Below are positions 31,266 through 39,874 of a stretch of DNA of 64,000 nt, piece by piece. A program made the translations under genes and the position numbers. Numbering within the stretch: position 1 is the stretch's first letter; each line of letters starts with the position of its first letter. This stretch comes from Edwardsiella piscicida (lineage in GTDB: Bacteria > Pseudomonadota > Gammaproteobacteria > Enterobacterales > Enterobacteriaceae): assembly GCF_001896205.1 (NCBI RefSeq), contig NZ_MPNU01000001.1, positions 2,210,215 to 2,274,214 on the forward strand, in the 5' to 3' direction. The notes under the pieces are model-generated. The model was not told where the DNA came from. It ran no database searches and saw only the letters and a list, made by a program, of their open reading frames with translations.

Positions 31266-33347
31266 ATGAAAACAGCCTGCCTCTCTCTCAGCCCCATCGC
31301 CGCGGCCCTGTTGCTCTCCGGAGCCGGTTTTGCCCATGCGGAGGAGCGCGTCGTCGTCAGCGGCAACCTGCTGGGCGACGCCCGGGCCGACGCGGTAAAA
31401 ACCTACCCCGGCAGCCGTAGCGTCATCAGCAACCAGCAGCTGACCCAGGATGCCAACCGCTCTATCGATGACGCCCTGCAGCGCGTTCCCAACGTAAAGG
31501 TACAGGATGAAACCGGCACCGGGATACTGGCGCAGGTCGCCGTGCGCGGTCTGCAGGACAGCCGCAGCGGCTACGTGCAGATGCTGCTCGACGGCATACC
31601 GCTGGCGCTGGCGCCCTACGGCCAGACCGGCCTTTCCCTCTTTCCGGTCACCTTTCAGACCCTCGACAGGATCGACGTGGTGCGCGGCGGCGCGGCGGTG
31701 CAGTATGGCCCCAACAACGTGGGCGGGGTGATTAACCTCATCAGTAAGCCGATTCCCTATCGCTGGCAAAACCGGATATCGCAGCGCACCACGCTGGCCG
31801 GTCACGGGCGTAATCTGTCCGACACCTATATCAGCAGCGGCGGCATGCTGAATGCGCAGTTCGGCCTGCAGCTCGAAGGCAATCTGGTCAACGGCAGCGC
31901 GTTTCGTGAGCACAGTCGGCAACGGGTGCAAAACTACCGGATCAAAGGGCTGTGGAATATCAACGACGACAGCAGCCTGAATCTGACCTATCAATACTAT
32001 GATGCCGACGCCCAGCTCCCCGGCGCGCTCTCCGCCGCCGACTATCAGCAGGATCGCACCCAGAGCACCCGGCTGCAGGACGGCTATCAGGGGCGCACCC
32101 AGCGCCTGAGCGCGGTCTACAACACCCTGCTGGACAGGGTTGGCCCCTTCGACACCGGCGAGCTCAACTGGACGCTGTTCGGCCACCTGTCGCACCGCAG
32201 CTTCGACGTCGGCCTGAGCCAAGCCGCGGGGATGGTCTGGGCGCCGGATCGCCCGGCGGATATCAAGCAGAGCTCGCCGCGCGACTTTAAGGTCTGGGGC
32301 ACCGAACCGCGCCTGACGCTGTATCACGCCGGGGAGTACCTCAATCAGAAGTTCACCCTGGGCGCCCGGCTGATCGATGAAAACATCGACTACCTGGTCC
32401 AACGCCGCTATTTGACCCAGGCTCGCCCGGACGAGGTGACCCGCGACTGGAAGTTCCATAACCAGGGCGTGGCCGGCTACCTCAGCGACGCCGTGATGCT
32501 GTTTGACGACAGCCTGACCATCACCCCCGGGATACGCTTCGAGCGGGTTAACGAGCGCTATCGCGATAACCGCAGCGGCCAAACGGTGGAGAACCGGGAT
32601 CAGCAGTGGCTACCGGGCTTGACCCTGGGCTATCAGGCGACCCCCGCCTGGTTCCTGTATGCCAACGCGCAAAAGAGCCTGCGCGCCCCGCAGGTGACCC
32701 AAATCGTCAAAGGCGACCAGCGCGGCGCCGAGCTGGCCTGGAACTACGAGTCCGGCGTGCGCTACACCCCCTGGCCGGCGCTCAGCCTGCAGGCCGACTA
32801 CTACCGCATCGACTACACGGACAGTAAAATAATCTACGACAACGCCAGCGCCAGCTTCGTCAACCTGGGGCGCGCCCGCTATCAGGGTATCGAAATGGAG
32901 GCCTTCTACTCTCCCGCCTTCCTGGAGGGGATGAGGCTGCACGCGGGCTACGCCTATCTCGACAGCGAGCAGCTGATCGGGGCCAACGCCGGACGTCAGA
33001 TGCCCTACGCCTCCCGTCACCAGCTGGTGCTGGATGGCCGCTACCAGTGGCGCGACACCACCTTTGCACTCTCCGGCTACTATTACAGCGCCGCCTTCTC
33101 TGACAAGGAGAACACCCGTGCCGAAACGGCGAAGGGGGATGCAGGACGCCTGCCCTCCTACACCGTATGGAACGCGCAGGTGACCCAGGCGCTGTACCAC
33201 GATCGCGACAGCCAACTCTCCGGCTATATCACGGTAAATAACCTGTTTAACAAGGACTATTATTACCGCGGGATCGATACCAGTCCATGGGGCCGCCAGC
33301 CGGCGCCGGGGCGCTCCGTCACGCTGGGCGTCGACTATACCTTCTAA
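31266..33347 (+). CDS. TonB-dependent ferric-siderophore receptor
   Basis: 693 residues. Signal peptide about 1-25 (ending AHA), a TonB-box-like ERVVVSG directly after it, a plug domain (about 40-165; VRGLQDSRSGYVQMLLDGIP, VVRGGAAVQYGPNNVGGVIN) and a 22-strand barrel ending in VTLGVDYTF with terminal Phe. The plug resembles the FecA/PvuA group for citrate-type siderophores. Unlike FecA it has no N-terminal signalling domain, so it should not drive a FecI/FecR cascade. It closes the siderophore locus, and a strong hairpin follows. Confidence 0.9.
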   Translation: MKTACLSLSPIAAALLLSGAGFAHAEERVVVSGNLLGDARADAVKTYPGSRSVISNQQLTQDANRSIDDALQRVPNVKVQDETGTGILAQVAVRGLQDSRSGYVQMLLDGIPLALAPYGQTGLSLFPVTFQTLDRIDVVRGGAAVQYGPNNVGGVINLISKPIPYRWQNRISQRTTLAGHGRNLSDTYISSGGMLNAQFGLQLEGNLVNGSAFREHSRQRVQNYRIKGLWNINDDSSLNLTYQYYDADAQLPGALSAADYQQDRTQSTRLQDGYQGRTQRLSAVYNTLLDRVGPFDTGELNWTLFGHLSHRSFDVGLSQAAGMVWAPDRPADIKQSSPRDFKVWGTEPRLTLYHAGEYLNQKFTLGARLIDENIDYLVQRRYLTQARPDEVTRDWKFHNQGVAGYLSDAVMLFDDSLTITPGIRFERVNERYRDNRSGQTVENRDQQWLPGLTLGYQATPAWFLYANAQKSLRAPQVTQIVKGDQRGAELAWNYESGVRYTPWPALSLQADYYRIDYTDSKIIYDNASASFVNLGRARYQGIEMEAFYSPAFLEGMRLHAGYAYLDSEQLIGANAGRQMPYASRHQLVLDGRYQWRDTTFALSGYYYSAAFSDKENTRAETAKGDAGRLPSYTVWNAQVTQALYHDRDSQLSGYITVNNLFNKDYYYRGIDTSPWGRQPAPGRSVTLGVDYTF

Positions 33348-33370
33348 ATCCCACGCGGCACTCAGGGCAA

Positions 33371-33400
33371 CGCGGCGCCCCTCCGATGAGGGGCGCCGCG
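33371..33400 (+). terminator. Strong hairpin after the receptor gene
   Basis: A perfect 12-bp stem, cgcggcgcccct / aggggcgccgcg, with a six-base loop begins 23 bases after the receptor stop. There is no T-run, so it may work with Rho or as a 3' stabiliser. It also separates this locus from the convergent deoX gene. Confidence 0.65.
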
Positions 33401-33450
33401 GGGCGCGTAGCGATATTTCACCAGCGGCACTGGCTAGGTGGCTGGCGGGG

Positions 33451-34464
33451 TCAGGCGATCCCGGTGGTCAGCCAGAAGCTGCGGCTCTGCTGCGGCGCCA
33501 GCTGCAGCAGCGTGCCGCTGCGCTGCGCCGCCAGATGGCCCTCTGGACGGCAGGTCGCCGGCAGCGCAAAGGCGGCCACCTGCTGATCGCCGTTGTACAG
33601 GATCCAGCGCGTCACGTAGTTAAAGTCGCCGCTGGAGAAGCGGGTCACAAAGGTCGTCCCGTCCGGCGCCTGCATCCGAAACTCCTGCCGCTCGCCATAG
33701 CGATCCAGCCGATCGGCGAAGAAGACGATCTCCGGATCGTAGCACTGCGGCGCATCCAGACGCGTCAGCGTCGCCTCCCCCTGACGCAGGCGTTCGGTGA
33801 AGCGCTGCCACTGCGGCGTCGGTACCACGTGGGCCGGTACCGACTCGCGCAGGATCAGCGCCGCGTCCGGGATCGTCTGGCTAAACAGCGCATCGGGAAC
33901 ATAGGCGTAGTTCATGTGGCACATGTACTGCAGCGGCATGGGTACCGACGCCAGGTTGGTCACCCGCATCCCGATATCGAACAGCGCGCTCTCCCCGCGC
34001 AGCACCACCGTCGGCTGAGCCCGGTAGTGATGGCCGAAGCCCATCACATACTCATAGCTTCCCGTGATACTCAGGCTGTCTCCGTCCAGCTCCAGCCAAG
34101 CCTCATCCATCGGCGCACAGGGCATCTCACCGTGCAGCGGGTGGCTGTCCTCCGGCGATGGACAGCCGTTGGCCAGCAGGCCGGAGTGAAAGGCGAAACA
34201 GCCGTAGGTCTCGACCACCTGCGTCGCCGCCTTCGGCTGGCGGAACATGTTGCGCATGGTCAGATCGCGCCCATCGAAGCAGGCCTCCCAGATCATCTGC
34301 CCCATCCAGGGCAGGATCACCAGATGCCCGCGGCGGTTCTCGATCCGCAGCCCCTCTACGCCGCTGTCGTAGCGCTGCGCCGTTACGCGAAAATCATCAT
34401 TGCTCAACAACGTGCGCGGCTGCGCGTCAAACAGCGACCGCCATAGCATGATTTTGCTCTTCAT
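33451..34464 (-). CDS. deoX: DeoX-like DUF4432/aldose-epimerase-fold protein
   Basis: 337 residues with the galactose-mutarotase-like beta-sandwich seen in DUF4432 proteins: GHLVILPWMGQMIWEACF near 46-63, FAFHSGLLANGCPSP near 92, HPLHGEMPCAPMDEAW near 109, HMNYAYV near 186. The last gene of a set matching Salmonella deoQKPX, where DeoX is of unproved function in 2-deoxy-D-ribose use. A sugar mutarotase role would fit. It overlaps the permease gene by four bases. Conserved His residues in the motifs are candidates for acid-base catalysis. Confidence 0.82.
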   Translation of the reverse strand: MKSKIMLWRSLFDAQPRTLLSNDDFRVTAQRYDSGVEGLRIENRRGHLVILPWMGQMIWEACFDGRDLTMRNMFRQPKAATQVVETYGCFAFHSGLLANGCPSPEDSHPLHGEMPCAPMDEAWLELDGDSLSITGSYEYVMGFGHHYRAQPTVVLRGESALFDIGMRVTNLASVPMPLQYMCHMNYAYVPDALFSQTIPDAALILRESVPAHVVPTPQWQRFTERLRQGEATLTRLDAPQCYDPEIVFFADRLDRYGERQEFRMQAPDGTTFVTRFSSGDFNYVTRWILYNGDQQVAAFALPATCRPEGHLAAQRSGTLLQLAPQQSRSFWLTTGIA

Positions 34465-35792
34465 GATGCCTCCCCCTGCACCGCGTCGCGCGCCGGTGAT
34501 CCCTGCGCCTCGCGGCTCTCACGCCAAAAATAGAGGCCGACGTAGATAAAGCAGAGCATCGAGACCAGGAAGGAGAGCTGCAGCGAATGGAACATGTCGG
34601 CCACATACCCCTGTACCGCCGGCACCACCGCCGCCCCGACAATCGCCATCACGATGACGGCGCCGGCCATCTCGGTATGTTCGTTGTCTACGGTATCCAG
34701 CGTACCGGCATAGATGGTCGCCCAGCAGGGGCCAAACAGGATGCTGACGGTAACCGCGACATACACCGCGCTGAAGCTCGGCGCCAGCGAGACATAGGCC
34801 AACAGCAGCGCGCCGATCAGCGAATAGAGCACCAGCACCCGCTGCGGGTTAAAGCGGGTCATCAGGATATTGGCAATAAACTTCCCGATGAAGAAGCAGC
34901 CGAAGCTGTAGACCATAAAGGTCGAGGCATCACGCTCGTTGATATCACCCAGCTCCAGCGCCAGACGAATGGTGAACGACCAGACGGCGACCTGCATACC
35001 GACGTACAGGAACTGCGCGACGATACCGCGGCGGAAGCGGGCGTTGGCCGCCAGATAACGCAGCGTCTCCCCTGCCGAAGGGCGCGGCCGACCGGCCGTC
35101 TGCGCCACCTTACAGGTGGGGAAGCGGGTCAGTAAGAACAGCGCCATCACCACCAGCAGCACCATGATCATGTACTTATACGGCTCCAGGGTATTCTCCA
35201 GCATGGCCAGCTTAAAGGCATGGATCTGCTCGGCACTCATGCCAGCCATCTGTTTCTCTAGGCTATCGCCCTCGGAAAACACCAGGTATTTCCCCAGCAG
35301 GATCCCCGCCGCCGCGCCGATCGGGTAAAAGGTCTGGCTGATATTCAGACGCAGCGTAGCCTGCGCCTTTGGCCCCAGCATCGAACTGTAGGTGTTCGCC
35401 GCGGTCTCCAGAAAGCTCAGCCCGATGGCGATGGCGAATATCGCCGCCAAGAACATCGTATAGGTGGCCATATGCGAGGCGGGGAAAAACAGCGAGCAGC
35501 CGGCGATATACAGCGCCAGACCCATCATAATGGCTATCTTATAGCTGCTTTTCTTAATCACCAGAGAGGCGGGGATGGCAATCAGAAAATATCCGCCATA
35601 AAAGGCGCTTTGAACTAATGCCGAGGCAAAGTTACTCAACTCGAATACGCTTTTAAATTGCGTGATCAGAATATCGTTCAATGCCGCTGCGCATCCCCAG
35701 AGTGGAAATAGACAGGATAATAAAATAAATTGAAACAGAGGTGTTCGATTCAGATAGCCATCTGGCATCTGAATGATGCTTTTATTATTCAT
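34461..35792 (-). CDS. deoP: Deoxyribose permease (FucP family MFS)
   Basis: 443 residues with twelve helices. The N-terminus (FILLSCLFPLWGCAAALNDILITQFK near 20-45) is the signature of fucose/galactose H+ symporters, followed by ALVQSAFYGGYFLIAIPASLVIKK. In context between a ribokinase-type gene and deoX it is the 2-deoxy-D-ribose permease DeoP. It lies 27 bases downstream of deoK and overlaps deoX by four bases. Another sugar, such as fucose, is the alternative, but no fucose isomerase, kinase or aldolase is nearby. Confidence 0.87.
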   Translation of the reverse strand: MNNKSIIQMPDGYLNRTPLFQFILLSCLFPLWGCAAALNDILITQFKSVFELSNFASALVQSAFYGGYFLIAIPASLVIKKSSYKIAIMMGLALYIAGCSLFFPASHMATYTMFLAAIFAIAIGLSFLETAANTYSSMLGPKAQATLRLNISQTFYPIGAAAGILLGKYLVFSEGDSLEKQMAGMSAEQIHAFKLAMLENTLEPYKYMIMVLLVVMALFLLTRFPTCKVAQTAGRPRPSAGETLRYLAANARFRRGIVAQFLYVGMQVAVWSFTIRLALELGDINERDASTFMVYSFGCFFIGKFIANILMTRFNPQRVLVLYSLIGALLLAYVSLAPSFSAVYVAVTVSILFGPCWATIYAGTLDTVDNEHTEMAGAVIVMAIVGAAVVPAVQGYVADMFHSLQLSFLVSMLCFIYVGLYFWRESREAQGSPARDAVQGEAS

Positions 35793-35819
35793 AATGAATG
35801 CTACCTTGCTATGGTTTTA

Positions 35820-36740
35820 TTATGCGTTCAATGCCAAAAACTCATTGAACTGTTCGATACTGGGATAGGACGATTGCGTTCCTTTCCCCGTTACGCTGAA
35901 TGCGGCGAACAGTGATGCCTTCTTCATCGCCGCCTCCACATCGCCGTCCTGCACATAGTAGTGGGCAAAGCAGCCAATAAAGGCATCGCCGGCGCCGCTG
36001 GTGTCCACCGCACACACCTTGAATGCAGGCACGTGCACCTCCTGATCGCGCGTCATCCACAGCGCGCCCTTCTCTCCCATGGTGACAATGATATTATTCA
36101 GTCCCTTCTCGATCAGCGTTCTGGCTGCCGTCCGCGTATGCTCATAGGAGTCAACCGGCAGCCCGGTCAAGATCTCCAGCTCGGTTTCATTGGGGACAAA
36201 GAAATCACATTTACAGGCATAGGTCATATCCAGCTCACGCAGCGCCGGCGCCGGATTCAGCAGCACCTTAATCCCATGCTTTTTGCCAAACTCAATCGCG
36301 TGATAGACGGTTTCCAGCTGAACCTCCAGCTGTAATACGATCAGCTGGCATTTCTTTAAATCCTCCGCCGCCCGATCAATATCCTCCGGAGAGAGAAACT
36401 TATTGGCGCCCTTGATAATCAGAATGCTGTTACTGGAGTTGGCGTTAACAAAAATCGGCGCGACGCCGCTGCTGGTGCAGGGGACCTTTTCCACGTAGGT
36501 GGTATTGATCCCCCAGGACTCCAGGTTACGGATCGTATTGTCCGCAAAAATATCATCGCCGACCTTAGTCAACATCATCACGTTTGAATTGAGCTTTGCC
36601 GCCGCCACCGCCTGATTGGCGCCCTTGCCGCCGCAGCCAATTTTAAATGCCGGTGCCTCCAGCGTCTCGCCCTCCTTGGGCATCTGATTGGTATAGGTAA
36701 TGAGATCAACCATATTAGAACCGATAACTGCAATATCCAT
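35820..36740 (-). CDS. deoK: Deoxyribokinase (PfkB family)
   Basis: 306 residues. PfkB signature 1 in GCGGKGANQAVAAAKL near 36-51; signature 2 with catalytic Asp in DTSGAGDAFIGCF near 246-258. NPAPALRELD near 166 fits the ribokinase group. DeoK phosphorylates 2-deoxy-D-ribose at O5; the product is then cleaved by DeoC, which is not in the window. ATG 36740 has an AAGGAG site. First gene of the deoKPX transcript, divergent from the regulator. Plain ribokinase is the main alternative, excluded here mainly by the neighbours. Confidence 0.85.
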   Translation of the reverse strand: MDIAVIGSNMVDLITYTNQMPKEGETLEAPAFKIGCGGKGANQAVAAAKLNSNVMMLTKVGDDIFADNTIRNLESWGINTTYVEKVPCTSSGVAPIFVNANSSNSILIIKGANKFLSPEDIDRAAEDLKKCQLIVLQLEVQLETVYHAIEFGKKHGIKVLLNPAPALRELDMTYACKCDFFVPNETELEILTGLPVDSYEHTRTAARTLIEKGLNNIIVTMGEKGALWMTRDQEVHVPAFKVCAVDTSGAGDAFIGCFAHYYVQDGDVEAAMKKASLFAAFSVTGKGTQSSYPSIEQFNEFLALNA

Positions 36741-36813
36741 GCCCTTACTCCTTAGTAACGCCAATGCAACAATGATATTGAAGTAACATTATCATGTTGC
36801 TAAAGCATCATTT

Positions 36814-36837
36814 GTGATTATGATCGCGATTAATCAC
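36814..36837. promoter_or_regulatory. Dyad gtgatta-N10-taatcac between deoK and deoQ
   Basis: Perfect seven-base inverted arms at 36814-36820 and 36831-36837 lie 74 bases upstream of deoK in the 346-bp divergent gap. They are a candidate operator for the DeoR-type regulator; the left arm also reads TGTGA, so CRP contact is possible. A TTGACA at 36957 may belong to the deoQ promoter. The rest of the gap shows nothing coding. Confidence 0.45.
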
Positions 36838-37086
36838 GATGAGTCGAAGAGAATGTATACAGTGAGAGCCAGGTCAGAAAAGCGCAGCGCGGCGTGTCAT
36901 GCCATCGGTCGCAGGCCGCATCGCCATATAAAAACAATAAATAACAATGTGATAAATTGACATTGCGCCGGACTAGGCTTTATTTTTTCCCTATCCGGCT
37001 GTATAGTAAGCACATATTTTATATGTTCCCAGACGCGCAAAATGTTATAGAAGAAACATTTTCATCGCCGGGAGCGGAGAAAACCC

Positions 37087-37890
37087 ATGGAAACCAAGCA
37101 AAAAGAACGCATCCGTCGTCTGCAGGCCCTGCTGCAAAAATCCGACCGCATCCATTTAAAGGATGCCGCACGCATGCTGGAAGTTTCTGTTATGACCATC
37201 CGCCGCGATCTGAGCCCGGATAACCACCCGCAGGGGCTCCCCCTCACCCTGCTCGGCGGCTATATTGTGGCGGTCAACGCGCCGCATCCGCCGACGACCC
37301 ACCCCAGGCAAAACAGCCCGCGGCATCATCAGGACGATCTGCCGATCGCAATCCTGGCCGCCGGGCTGATCGCCGACGGCGACGTGGTCTTCTTTGACAA
37401 CGGGCCGGAAATGCCGCTGGTGGTCAGCCTGATCCCGGAGGATATCCGCTTCACCGGGATCTGCTGCTCACACGCCGTCTTTCTGGCCCTGCGCGACAAG
37501 CCCCAGGCCGCCGCCATCCTCTGCGGCGGCAGCTATCGACCCCAAAACGACACCTTTTACGACAACGCCAACCCCTCCATGCTCGACACGCTGAACCCGC
37601 GCAAGGTCTTTATCTCCGCCGCCGGCGTAGACGAACGCCATGGCGTCACCTGGCACGAACTGGACGATGCGGCGACCAAGCGCCGGGCCATCGCCCACGG
37701 CATCCGCAGGCTCCTGCTGGCCCGCAGCGGGCTGTTCGATGAGGTCGCGCCGGTCAATATCGCCCCGCTCTCCGCCTTTGACGTGCTGATCAGCGACTGC
37801 GCCCTTCCCGGGGAGTACCCCTCATACTGCCGGGCCGCCGGGATCCAGGTCATTACCCCGGACTCCAACGCAGAGTCTCAGCTCCAGTAG
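37087..37890 (+). CDS. deoQ: DeoR-family repressor (DeoQ-like)
   Basis: 267 residues. N-terminal winged helix-turn-helix of the DeoR family (RIRRLQALLQKSDRIHLKDAARML, VSVMTIRRDL near 37-46) and a C-terminal sugar-phosphate sensor domain (VVFFDNGPEMPLV near 102, FISAAGVDERHGVTW near 177). It is divergent from deoKPX, as in the Salmonella deoQKPX locus, so it probably represses the kinase-permease-deoX genes until deoxyribose or its phosphate is present. A GGAG site lies ten bases before ATG 37087. Confidence 0.85.
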   Translation: METKQKERIRRLQALLQKSDRIHLKDAARMLEVSVMTIRRDLSPDNHPQGLPLTLLGGYIVAVNAPHPPTTHPRQNSPRHHQDDLPIAILAAGLIADGDVVFFDNGPEMPLVVSLIPEDIRFTGICCSHAVFLALRDKPQAAAILCGGSYRPQNDTFYDNANPSMLDTLNPRKVFISAAGVDERHGVTWHELDDAATKRRAIAHGIRRLLLARSGLFDEVAPVNIAPLSAFDVLISDCALPGEYPSYCRAAGIQVITPDSNAESQLQ

Positions 37891-38122
37891 CACAGGGGCG
37901 ACGTCAGGCGCTGCGCGCCCTGGCGCCGTCTCCGCCGCCCGTGCGCCAAGCGCACGCACCCCATCCCGCCCCCCAGGGTACCGCGCCGGTCTTCGCCCCC
38001 TCCCGCCGCCCCGGCCTGGCGACAATCCGACTATTGCTACAATAGACGATAGTACAATCGCTATACAGTTTACTTATGTTATTAATAACAAGGATCTCGC
38101 CCCCCTGACAAAAGGAAGCCGT

Positions 38123-38572
38123 ATGAAAAAAATCTACCTTATCGCCGCCGTATCGGCCTGGATGGTTAACCCGGCGTTCGCCGCGACAGCGCAGTGCGTC
38201 AGCGTGACTCCGCAGCAAATCGCCGCGCTGTTTGACCAGTGGAATGCGGCGCTAAAGACGGGTGACCCGCAGAAGGTGGTCGATACCTACCAGGCCGACG
38301 CGGTTTTACTGCCCACCGTATCCAATAAAACGCGCTATACCCAGGAAGAGCGGCTGGATTACTTCAGGTACTTTCTCGCCAAGAAGCCGGTGGGCGTCAT
38401 CGATAGCCGCACCATAAAAATAGACTGCAATACCGCCACCGATATTGGCACCTATACCTTTACCTTTGCGGACCGGTCGAGCGCCGCCGCCCGCTATACC
38501 TTTACCTACGCCTGGAACGGCCAGGCGTGGAAGATAGCCACCCACCATTCATCGCTGATGCCCTCTTCCTAA
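38123..38572 (+). CDS. Secreted SgcJ/EcaC-like NTF2-fold protein
   Basis: 149 residues. Signal peptide about 1-21 (ending AFA). The mature part is an NTF2-like alpha+beta cone: QQIAALFDQWNAALKTGDPQKVVDTYQADAVLLPT near 31-65 and YTFTYAWNGQAWKIATHHSS near the C-terminus, the SgcJ/EcaC or CaMKII-association-domain pattern. The Asp and His in these segments line the usual pocket, but no reaction can be assigned. It stands alone, 230 bases after deoQ, with an AT-rich leader that contains a small dyad, ctattg-cta-caatag (38031-38045). Confidence 0.75.
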   Translation: MKKIYLIAAVSAWMVNPAFAATAQCVSVTPQQIAALFDQWNAALKTGDPQKVVDTYQADAVLLPTVSNKTRYTQEERLDYFRYFLAKKPVGVIDSRTIKIDCNTATDIGTYTFTFADRSSAAARYTFTYAWNGQAWKIATHHSSLMPSS

Positions 38573-38683
38573 TCCCCCCACGGTAGGATGGCGGCCAACG
38601 CGCGGGCGCCATCCCGCCCGCCTCACCGGGCAGCCGGCGTTGATGCGATGCCCCCCGCGCCTCTTCAAAAACGAAACCATAGC

Positions 38684-38700
38684 AACAAATTTGTTACGCT
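38684..38700 (+). promoter_or_regulatory. Upstream activator site 1 for the PrpR-type regulator
   Basis: AACAAATTTGTTACGCT, centred on a near-perfect palindrome (GCAACAAATTTGTTAC). It matches 15 of 17 bases of a second site at 43073-43089. Both lie roughly 80-115 bases upstream of a sigma-54 promoter, the usual distance for an enhancer-binding activator. Confidence 0.65.
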
Positions 38701-38778
38701 CTAGGCGGCCCTTGCCGCGGTGAAAAATAAATCATCTTATTTTTCATTTAATTAAAAAAATATCCCGTCAGGAAAAAG

Positions 38779-38796
38779 CTGGCACGTAATCTGCTA
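38779..38796 (+). promoter_or_regulatory. Sigma-54 promoter of the decayed organic-acid operon
   Basis: CTGGCACGTAATCTGCTA keeps the -24 GG and -12 GC spaced as in TGGCAC-N5-TTGCW, with one mismatch (C for T). It precedes the CoA-transferase remnant by about 45 bases and lies downstream of activator site 1. Confidence 0.7.
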
Positions 38797-38839
38797 TGGC
38801 TATGGTGACGCTGCGTTAACGCCATCGCGGGGAGAGCCA

Positions 38840-39019
38840 TTGCAATGCGGGATCAGACTGTTAGGGATTCAGTGGTACGGGACATGGCCCGCGCCGGTCG
38901 GGCCCTTCTGCGGCATGCCGCTCGCGGATATGGCCACGCACGTCATCAAAATTGAGACGCAGGAGCACGGCGGTAACCGCCGCCGCTTCGCGTCGTTTAT
39001 TCACGGAGAAAGCGCCTGA
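38840..39019 (+). pseudogene. CaiB/BaiF CoA-transferase, N-terminal remnant
   Basis: The frame from TTG 38840 to TGA 39017-39019 reads VGPFCGMPLADMATHVIKIE, the conserved N-terminal segment of class III CoA-transferases (compare GPFC-x-M-LLADMGA-x-VIKIE). About 60 codons remain of roughly 400 and nothing of the catalytic Asp region is seen. It would have activated an organic acid to its CoA ester as the first step of the pathway under the sigma-54 promoter. Confidence 0.75.
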
Positions 39020-39028
39020 CTCGCCAGG

Positions 39029-39260
39029 GTGCGCGATGAGCCGCGCGAGACAAAGACGCTGACGTTGACCGAAATTCGAATGTGTGGCTGGCCCGCGCAG
39101 GTTAGCCTGAGCGACGTCTGCCCACGCGACGGGCTGCAGGACTCTCACCGCCGGGATCCCGGCGCCGGAGAGGCGAACGCGTATCGATGGCCTGATGGCC
39201 AGCGGCCTGACGCGGATCGAAGCGACCGCGTTTGTGCACCCGGCGGCACTCCCGCAGAGG
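39029..39260 (+). pseudogene. HMG-CoA-lyase-like enzyme, N-terminal remnant
   Basis: One frame gives SLSDVCPRDGLQD (39104-39142), the metal-site DxxPRDGLQ motif of HMGL-like lyases. A different frame then gives RIDGLMASGLTRIEATAFVH and PAALPQR (39180-39260), the next conserved block, so a frameshift lies between 39145 and 39180. The rest of the enzyme is missing. It would have cleaved a 3-hydroxy-acyl-CoA such as citramalyl-CoA or HMG-CoA. Confidence 0.75.
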
Positions 39261-39261
39261 A

Positions 39262-39393
39262 AGGTGTATCGACATCGTCGCACGCTATGCGCTGGCCTCT
39301 CCGCGCTCCGTGGCCACCGCTGCCCTGACCGGCAGCATCCTTTCACCGCAACGCGTCTGTGAGGTCCCCGATGGATACGCGGCTACACGGTAA
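39262..39393 (+). pseudogene. Aconitase/LeuC-type large subunit, C-terminal remnant
   Basis: The frame from about 39271 to TAA 39391-39393 reads ARYALASPRSVATAALTGSI, matching the C-terminal ASP-x-x-VA-x-SA-x-x-G segment of isopropylmalate/dimethylmalate dehydratase large subunits. The iron-sulphur cluster part is gone. The stop overlaps the start of the intact small-subunit gene, the normal large/small coupling. The upstream boundary is a deletion joint with the lyase remnant. Confidence 0.65.
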
Positions 39394-39874
39394 TGTCTGG
39401 ACGTTTGGCAACAATATCAACACCGATATCATCTCACCGCCGCAGCATATGGCGCTGAGCATCGCCGAGGCCGCCCCTTACTGCCTGGCCGCCGTCAACC
39501 CCTACTTCGCCGAACAGGTGCGCCCCGGGGATATTCTGGTGGCCGGCAATAACCTGGGCTCCGGCTCGTCGCGCGAAACCTCGCCGCTCACCCTCAAGTA
39601 TCTGGGGATCCAGGCGGTGGTGGCCCGCTCCTTCGCCCGCATTTTCTACCGTAACTGCATCAATCTGGGGATCCCCGCGCTCAGCGCGCCGCGCGCCAGC
39701 GAGATCCGCCAGGGCGATGCGCTCTCCATCGATATCGCCCAGGGCATTATCCTCAATATCACCCAGCAAGAGATCTACCCCTGTACCCGCCTGCCGGATC
39801 ACATCATGGCGATGATCCGCGCCGGCGGCCTCGTGAACTATCTCAGACAAACCGGAGGTCGTGATGCAAACTGA
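39371..39874 (+). CDS. LeuD/DmdB-type dehydratase small subunit
   Basis: 167 residues, aconitase swivel domain: GNVWTFGNNINTDIISPPQHM near 6-26, the NLGSGSSRETSPL loop near 61-73 (substrate-binding GSSRE) and a C-terminal YPCTRLPDHIMAMI. Such small subunits work only with an Fe-S large subunit to hydrate or isomerise 2-hydroxy-dicarboxylates. Here the large subunit is a fragment, so this gene is probably without a partner unless another large subunit exists elsewhere. ATG 39371 is chosen over GTG 39359 by similarity. The stop overlaps the PrpF-like gene. Confidence 0.8.
   Translation: MDTRLHGNVWTFGNNINTDIISPPQHMALSIAEAAPYCLAAVNPYFAEQVRPGDILVAGNNLGSGSSRETSPLTLKYLGIQAVVARSFARIFYRNCINLGIPALSAPRASEIRQGDALSIDIAQGIILNITQQEIYPCTRLPDHIMAMIRAGGLVNYLRQTGGRDAN

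Noticed and set aside
31212..32582. 456-codon minus-strand open frame opposite the TonB receptor
   Set aside because: The plus strand encodes a complete receptor with signal, plug and barrel; the antisense frame has no recognisable domain.
39029..39328. A 99-codon plus-strand frame as a real gene
   Set aside because: It contains only part of an HMGL motif and then leaves the family's frame; the next conserved block is in another frame, so this is a decayed gene.
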